Origin: Acidimicrobiaceae bacterium
Lineage (GTDB): Bacteria; Actinomycetota; Acidimicrobiia; Acidimicrobiales; Aldehydirespiratoraceae
Length of the DNA stretch: 64,000 nt
NCBI GenBank assembly: GCA_009837445.1
Contig: VXTM01000038.1
Coordinates: 63,920 to 127,919 of the forward strand
Direction of reading: 5' to 3'
Below the pieces are notes generated by a model that did no database searches, was not told where the DNA came from, and saw only the letters and a program-made list of their open reading frames with translations. The position numbers were made by a program, and so were the translations under genes. Below, in pieces: positions 61,229 through 64,000 of this stretch; the first letter of the stretch is position 1; the number at the start of each line of letters is the position of its first letter.

Positions 61229-62022
61229 CACTCGATGATGGAGGATCCGTCGCGGATGGACTCACCGATCGCGGCCTCGATCATCTCGATGCTCATCCCG
61301 GCACCGAGCCCGCCGTCGATGTTGAGGGCGTGGCCGTTGACCATGGCTGCTTCGTCGCTGGCGAGGTAGTGGATGGCGGCAGCCACCTCGTCGGCGGTGG
61401 CGAGCCGGTTGGTGTGCTGGTGGGCCAGCGCCTGCGACCGCGCCGCCCAGTGGTCTTGGGTGTCGCCCGCCAGCGGAGTGGCGACCCCGGTGGGGCAGAC
61501 GCAGTTCACCCTGATCCCGAGCGGGCCGAACTCGATGGCCCCGTACCGGGTGAGGCCGACCACGCCCCATTTGGAGGCGCCGTAGGTGCTGAGGCCGGGG
61601 AAGCCGACGATCCCGGCCATGGAGGCGGTGTTGACGATGGAGCCGCCCCGTTCCATGGCCCGCGACGCGTGCCTCATGCCGTACAGGACCCCGAACAGGT
61701 TCACGTCCATCATGCGCCGAACGTCCTCGGTCGAATCTGCGTCGATCCCCTTGGACGTCAGGAGCACGCCCGCGTTGTTGACCATCACGTCGAGGCGGCC
61801 GTGGGCCTCGACCACCGAGGCCACCAATGCGGCGACCGAATCCTCCTCGGACACATCGACGGCCACGAACTCGGCGTCCATCTCGGCCGCGAATGCAGAA
61901 CCGTCGACAATGTCGCTCAGCACCACCGTGGCGCCTGCTTCGGCGAAACGCCGCGCCGTGGCCAGGCCGATTCCCGAAGCCGCGCCGGTGACCACGGTGA
62001 CCTTGCCGGTTAGCGAGAACAC
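61228..62022 (-). CDS. Short-chain dehydrogenase/reductase
   Basis: A 264-aa classical SDR: VTVVTGAASGIGLATARRFA, NNAGVLL, Ser in VNTASMAGI, and YGASKWGVVG. GHALNIDGGLGAGM closes the core. Start GTG 62022, 53 bases from the divergent flavin monooxygenase. Translationally coupled to the SnoaL-like gene. Substrate unknown. Confidence 0.9.
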   Translation of the reverse strand: MFSLTGKVTVVTGAASGIGLATARRFAEAGATVVLSDIVDGSAFAAEMDAEFVAVDVSEEDSVAALVASVVEAHGRLDVMVNNAGVLLTSKGIDADSTEDVRRMMDVNLFGVLYGMRHASRAMERGGSIVNTASMAGIVGFPGLSTYGASKWGVVGLTRYGAIEFGPLGIRVNCVCPTGVATPLAGDTQDHWAARSQALAHQHTNRLATADEVAAAIHYLASDEAAMVNGHALNIDGGLGAGMSIEMIEAAIGESIRDGSSIIE

Positions 62023-62075
62023 TGCGCAACCCTCAGTAGCGGCACGAGACGGCACCATAGCTACGGTGTGGCGCC

Positions 62076-63542
62076 GTGAGGAAGCCCGACGACCGCACCG
62101 ACCGGTGGCTGGTCGTGGGGGCAGGGCCGTCGGGCCTGTCGGTGTCGCTTGCACTGCGGCGGGCCGGTGTGGCCTTCGAGGGCGTCGAGGCGGGGTCCGC
62201 GGTCGGCGGGATGTGGAACATGGACAACCCCGGCAGCGGCATGTACGAGTCGGCCCACTTCATCTCGTCGGCGGCCCGATCGGGTTGGGCTGACCTGCCG
62301 ATGCCTGACCACTACCCCGTGTACCCACGCTGGTGGGAGATCCGCGACTACATCCACGGCTGGGTCGCCCATCACGGCCTGGCCCGCCACTACACCTTCG
62401 ACACGCGGGTAACCGGGGCAGTACCGGTCGATTCCGGCGACGGGGAGTGCTGGGAGGTCACGCTGTCCACCGGCGAGGTTCGCCGCTACCGGGGCCTGGT
62501 GGCGTGTCCCGGCTTCCAGAGGGTGCCGAACGTGCCGACCTATCCGGGGACGTTCCGCGGTGAGGCCCGCCACAGCCAGACCTACAAGTCGGCCCGGGAG
62601 TTCCAGCGCAAGAGAGTGATGGTCGTTGGCGCCGGCAACTCCGCGGTGGACATCGCGGTGGACGCCGCCATCGCAGCCGAGCGGGCTGTGATCTCTACCC
62701 GGCGGGCCTACTGGTTCTTCCCGAAACTGATCGGGGGCGTCCCCCTGGACTGCTTCGCTATCAACTCGGTCTCAAGCCAGGAACGGTTGCGCCGCTTCCT
62801 GGAGATCCACGTGGGTGACATGAGCAGGGTGGGGTTCGGCCCGCCCGACCATCCGCCGCTGGCCCACCACCCCATCCTCAACGACCAGATACTGCACCAC
62901 CTGTCCCACGGCGACCTGATGGCCCGGCCCGAGATCGAGCGCTTCGACGGCGCCACTGTCCGCTTCGTCGACGGCGCTGCCGAGCAACTCGATCTGATCA
63001 TCTGGGCCACCGGCTACTACGACCGGGTGCCGTTCGTTGCCGACGAGGACTGCAGGATCTCCAGCAACGATGCCGACAACGACCTGTTCATCTGGACGTT
63101 CCACCGGCGTCACCCGCAGATGATGGTGCTGGGCCCGGCCAACCTGGCTGCCGGCGGCTACTGGGCGCTCGCAGCCACGGCTGACCTGATCGCCAACCAC
63201 ATTCGCGACCAGGACCAGGACCCGGAGCGCTGGCAGCGGATGCGTAGCATCGTCGAGGGGCCGGAGCCCGACCTGAGCGGCGGGTACAGCTACTACCAGA
63301 AGCCCGGTCATCTCAACTACGTGAACGCGGCCGCCCTCGACCGATACGCAGACGCGCTGGCCACCGAGTTGGGGTACAAGCCGCTGGCCCACCCCGCCGA
63401 TTACAAGCCGCCGGAACAGATCGACATCGACGAATGGCTCGGCAACCCGCGTCCTCTGTCGATGCCCTCGCACGGCTCGCTGACCCCGATCCCCTACCAG
63501 CCACAGGACCTCATCGCGAGACAGTCGGAGGAGCAATGCTGA
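62076..63542 (+). CDS. Flavin-containing monooxygenase (FMO/BVMO-like)
   Basis: A 488-aa FAD/NADPH monooxygenase. VVGAGPSGLSVSLALR (FAD), the FMO signature TFRGEARHSQTY (F-x-G-x3-H-x3-Y) near residue 162, VMVVGAGNSAVDIAVDAA (NADPH), and LDLIIWATGYYD near residue 307 are all present. It resembles FMO-type enzymes that oxidise S or N atoms or ketones. GTG at 62076 overlaps no gene; the P450 start lies 7 bases inside its end. Confidence 0.9.
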   Translation: MRKPDDRTDRWLVVGAGPSGLSVSLALRRAGVAFEGVEAGSAVGGMWNMDNPGSGMYESAHFISSAARSGWADLPMPDHYPVYPRWWEIRDYIHGWVAHHGLARHYTFDTRVTGAVPVDSGDGECWEVTLSTGEVRRYRGLVACPGFQRVPNVPTYPGTFRGEARHSQTYKSAREFQRKRVMVVGAGNSAVDIAVDAAIAAERAVISTRRAYWFFPKLIGGVPLDCFAINSVSSQERLRRFLEIHVGDMSRVGFGPPDHPPLAHHPILNDQILHHLSHGDLMARPEIERFDGATVRFVDGAAEQLDLIIWATGYYDRVPFVADEDCRISSNDADNDLFIWTFHRRHPQMMVLGPANLAAGGYWALAATADLIANHIRDQDQDPERWQRMRSIVEGPEPDLSGGYSYYQKPGHLNYVNAAALDRYADALATELGYKPLAHPADYKPPEQIDIDEWLGNPRPLSMPSHGSLTPIPYQPQDLIARQSEEQC

Positions 63543-64000
63543 AGCCAGTGCCGCCGGGACCGGACGGCAACCAGTTGGAAGCCATCGCCGCCGGCATGTA
63601 CCCGTACCTCGTCGATCTCCAACAACACGGCGAATTCGTCGCCATCGATCTGGGTGAGATCCGAACGGCGGTGGTCTACGACCTCGACGCCATCTACCGC
63701 ATCCTCGGCGACAAGCTCCAGCACATCGGAATGGCTGCATTGCTGCAGCGCCTGAGCCACGCCACCGGCTCGGGCCTCCTCACCAACTACGACTGGGCCA
63801 CCTGGCATCCCCGCCGCCGGCGGATTGTGAAGCCCTTGGGAGCCCGAGCCGTGGGCCGGTTCCATGAGCGCATGGTCGCCATCATCACCTCCGAGCTGGA
63901 CGCCTGGCCGATGGGCTCCGAGTTCGACCTCCACACGGCGGTGCGACGGATGACGCTGCGAGTGGTGGCCGATCTGCTATTCAGCACCGACCTCGACGAC
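63536..64000 (+). CDS. Cytochrome P450, N-terminal part (cut by window end)
   Basis: The first 155 residues of an open reading frame that runs past the window. GPDGNQLEAIAAGMYPYLVDLQQHG, the VVYDLDAIYRILGDK helix, and DWATWHPRRRRIVKPLGARAVGRF match the N-terminal region of class-I-like P450s (the W-x3-R C-helix motif). Heme-binding Cys and I-helix lie outside the window. ATG at 63536 overlaps the FMO stop by 7 bases, so the two are coupled. Confidence 0.82.
   Translation, partial: MLKPVPPGPDGNQLEAIAAGMYPYLVDLQQHGEFVAIDLGEIRTAVVYDLDAIYRILGDKLQHIGMAALLQRLSHATGSGLLTNYDWATWHPRRRRIVKPLGARAVGRFHERMVAIITSELDAWPMGSEFDLHTAVRRMTLRVVADLLFSTDLDD

Overview
The window is high-GC DNA with short intergenic gaps, many GTG starts and frequent 4-bp start/stop overlaps. 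CofC (F420 biosynthesis), four luciferase-like (LLM) oxidoreductases, a leucine-codon leader in front of a long-form leuA and an M15 peptidase with a coiled coil point to an F420-producing actinobacterium. The gene mix fits an uncultured Acidimicrobiia-type lineage, but that placement is inference. No rRNA, tRNA, CRISPR array, insertion sequence or prophage was seen, and no gene-free stretch exceeds about 230 bases.

1-2.4 kb: housekeeping genes (ThrH-type phosphatase, a VOC protein, an Nfu_N-like protein, RNase HII).

2.4-23.6 kb: a dense accessory island and the main interest of the window. It mixes four gene sets. (a) Five families of the Nit1 'nitrogen starvation' cluster: MSMEG_0572/Sll0783, GNAT/Sll0786, radical SAM/Sll0785, AIR-synthase-like/Sll0787 and the MSMEG_0565 glycosyltransferase; its nitrilase is absent. 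(b) A cobalt-type nitrile hydratase (beta, alpha, His-tailed accessory protein) with an AmiS/UreI amide channel and a CbtA/CbtB cobalt importer. (c) Homologues of all three oxamate carbamoyltransferase subunits (AllF/FdrA, AllG/DUF1116, AllH/DUF2877) plus carbamate kinase. (d) A ComA-like phosphosulfolactate synthase, an unrecognised protein and two aspartase/fumarase-superfamily lyases, arranged like the early steps of bacterial coenzyme M synthesis. AllH and ComA lie in one operon, so sets (c) and (d) are physically linked. Two shared promoter modules link further members. A working idea is nitrile or N-cyano hydration, carbamoyl transfer to phosphate and ATP recovery, together with use of a sulfonate or an acid derived from phosphoenolpyruvate (PEP). 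This combination does not match a pathway known to me.

23.6-37.4 kb: an unknown 496-aa protein, gpsA, then a tightly packed plus-strand run (cofC, PIG-L deacetylase, CtpE-like P-type ATPase, a degenerate SDR, an SDR) followed by a lipid kinase; a CysQ-like phosphatase, a methyltransferase, two LLM proteins and an M15 peptidase.

37.4-50.3 kb: leuA behind a leucine-codon attenuator, an LLM protein, two crotonase-family proteins, PAC2, a cupin, an SDR, a four-gene ABC transporter operon and a Rieske-ThDP fusion enzyme.

50.3-64 kb: an oxidative catabolic region (three VOC proteins, LLM, LDH2-type dehydrogenase, zinc alcohol dehydrogenase, dimethylformamidase-like protein, amidohydrolase, SDRs, Rieske oxygenase, SnoaL-like protein, flavin monooxygenase, and a P450 cut by the window end). 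It looks suited to degrading an imported cyclic or amide-bearing compound; the substrate cannot be read from sequence.
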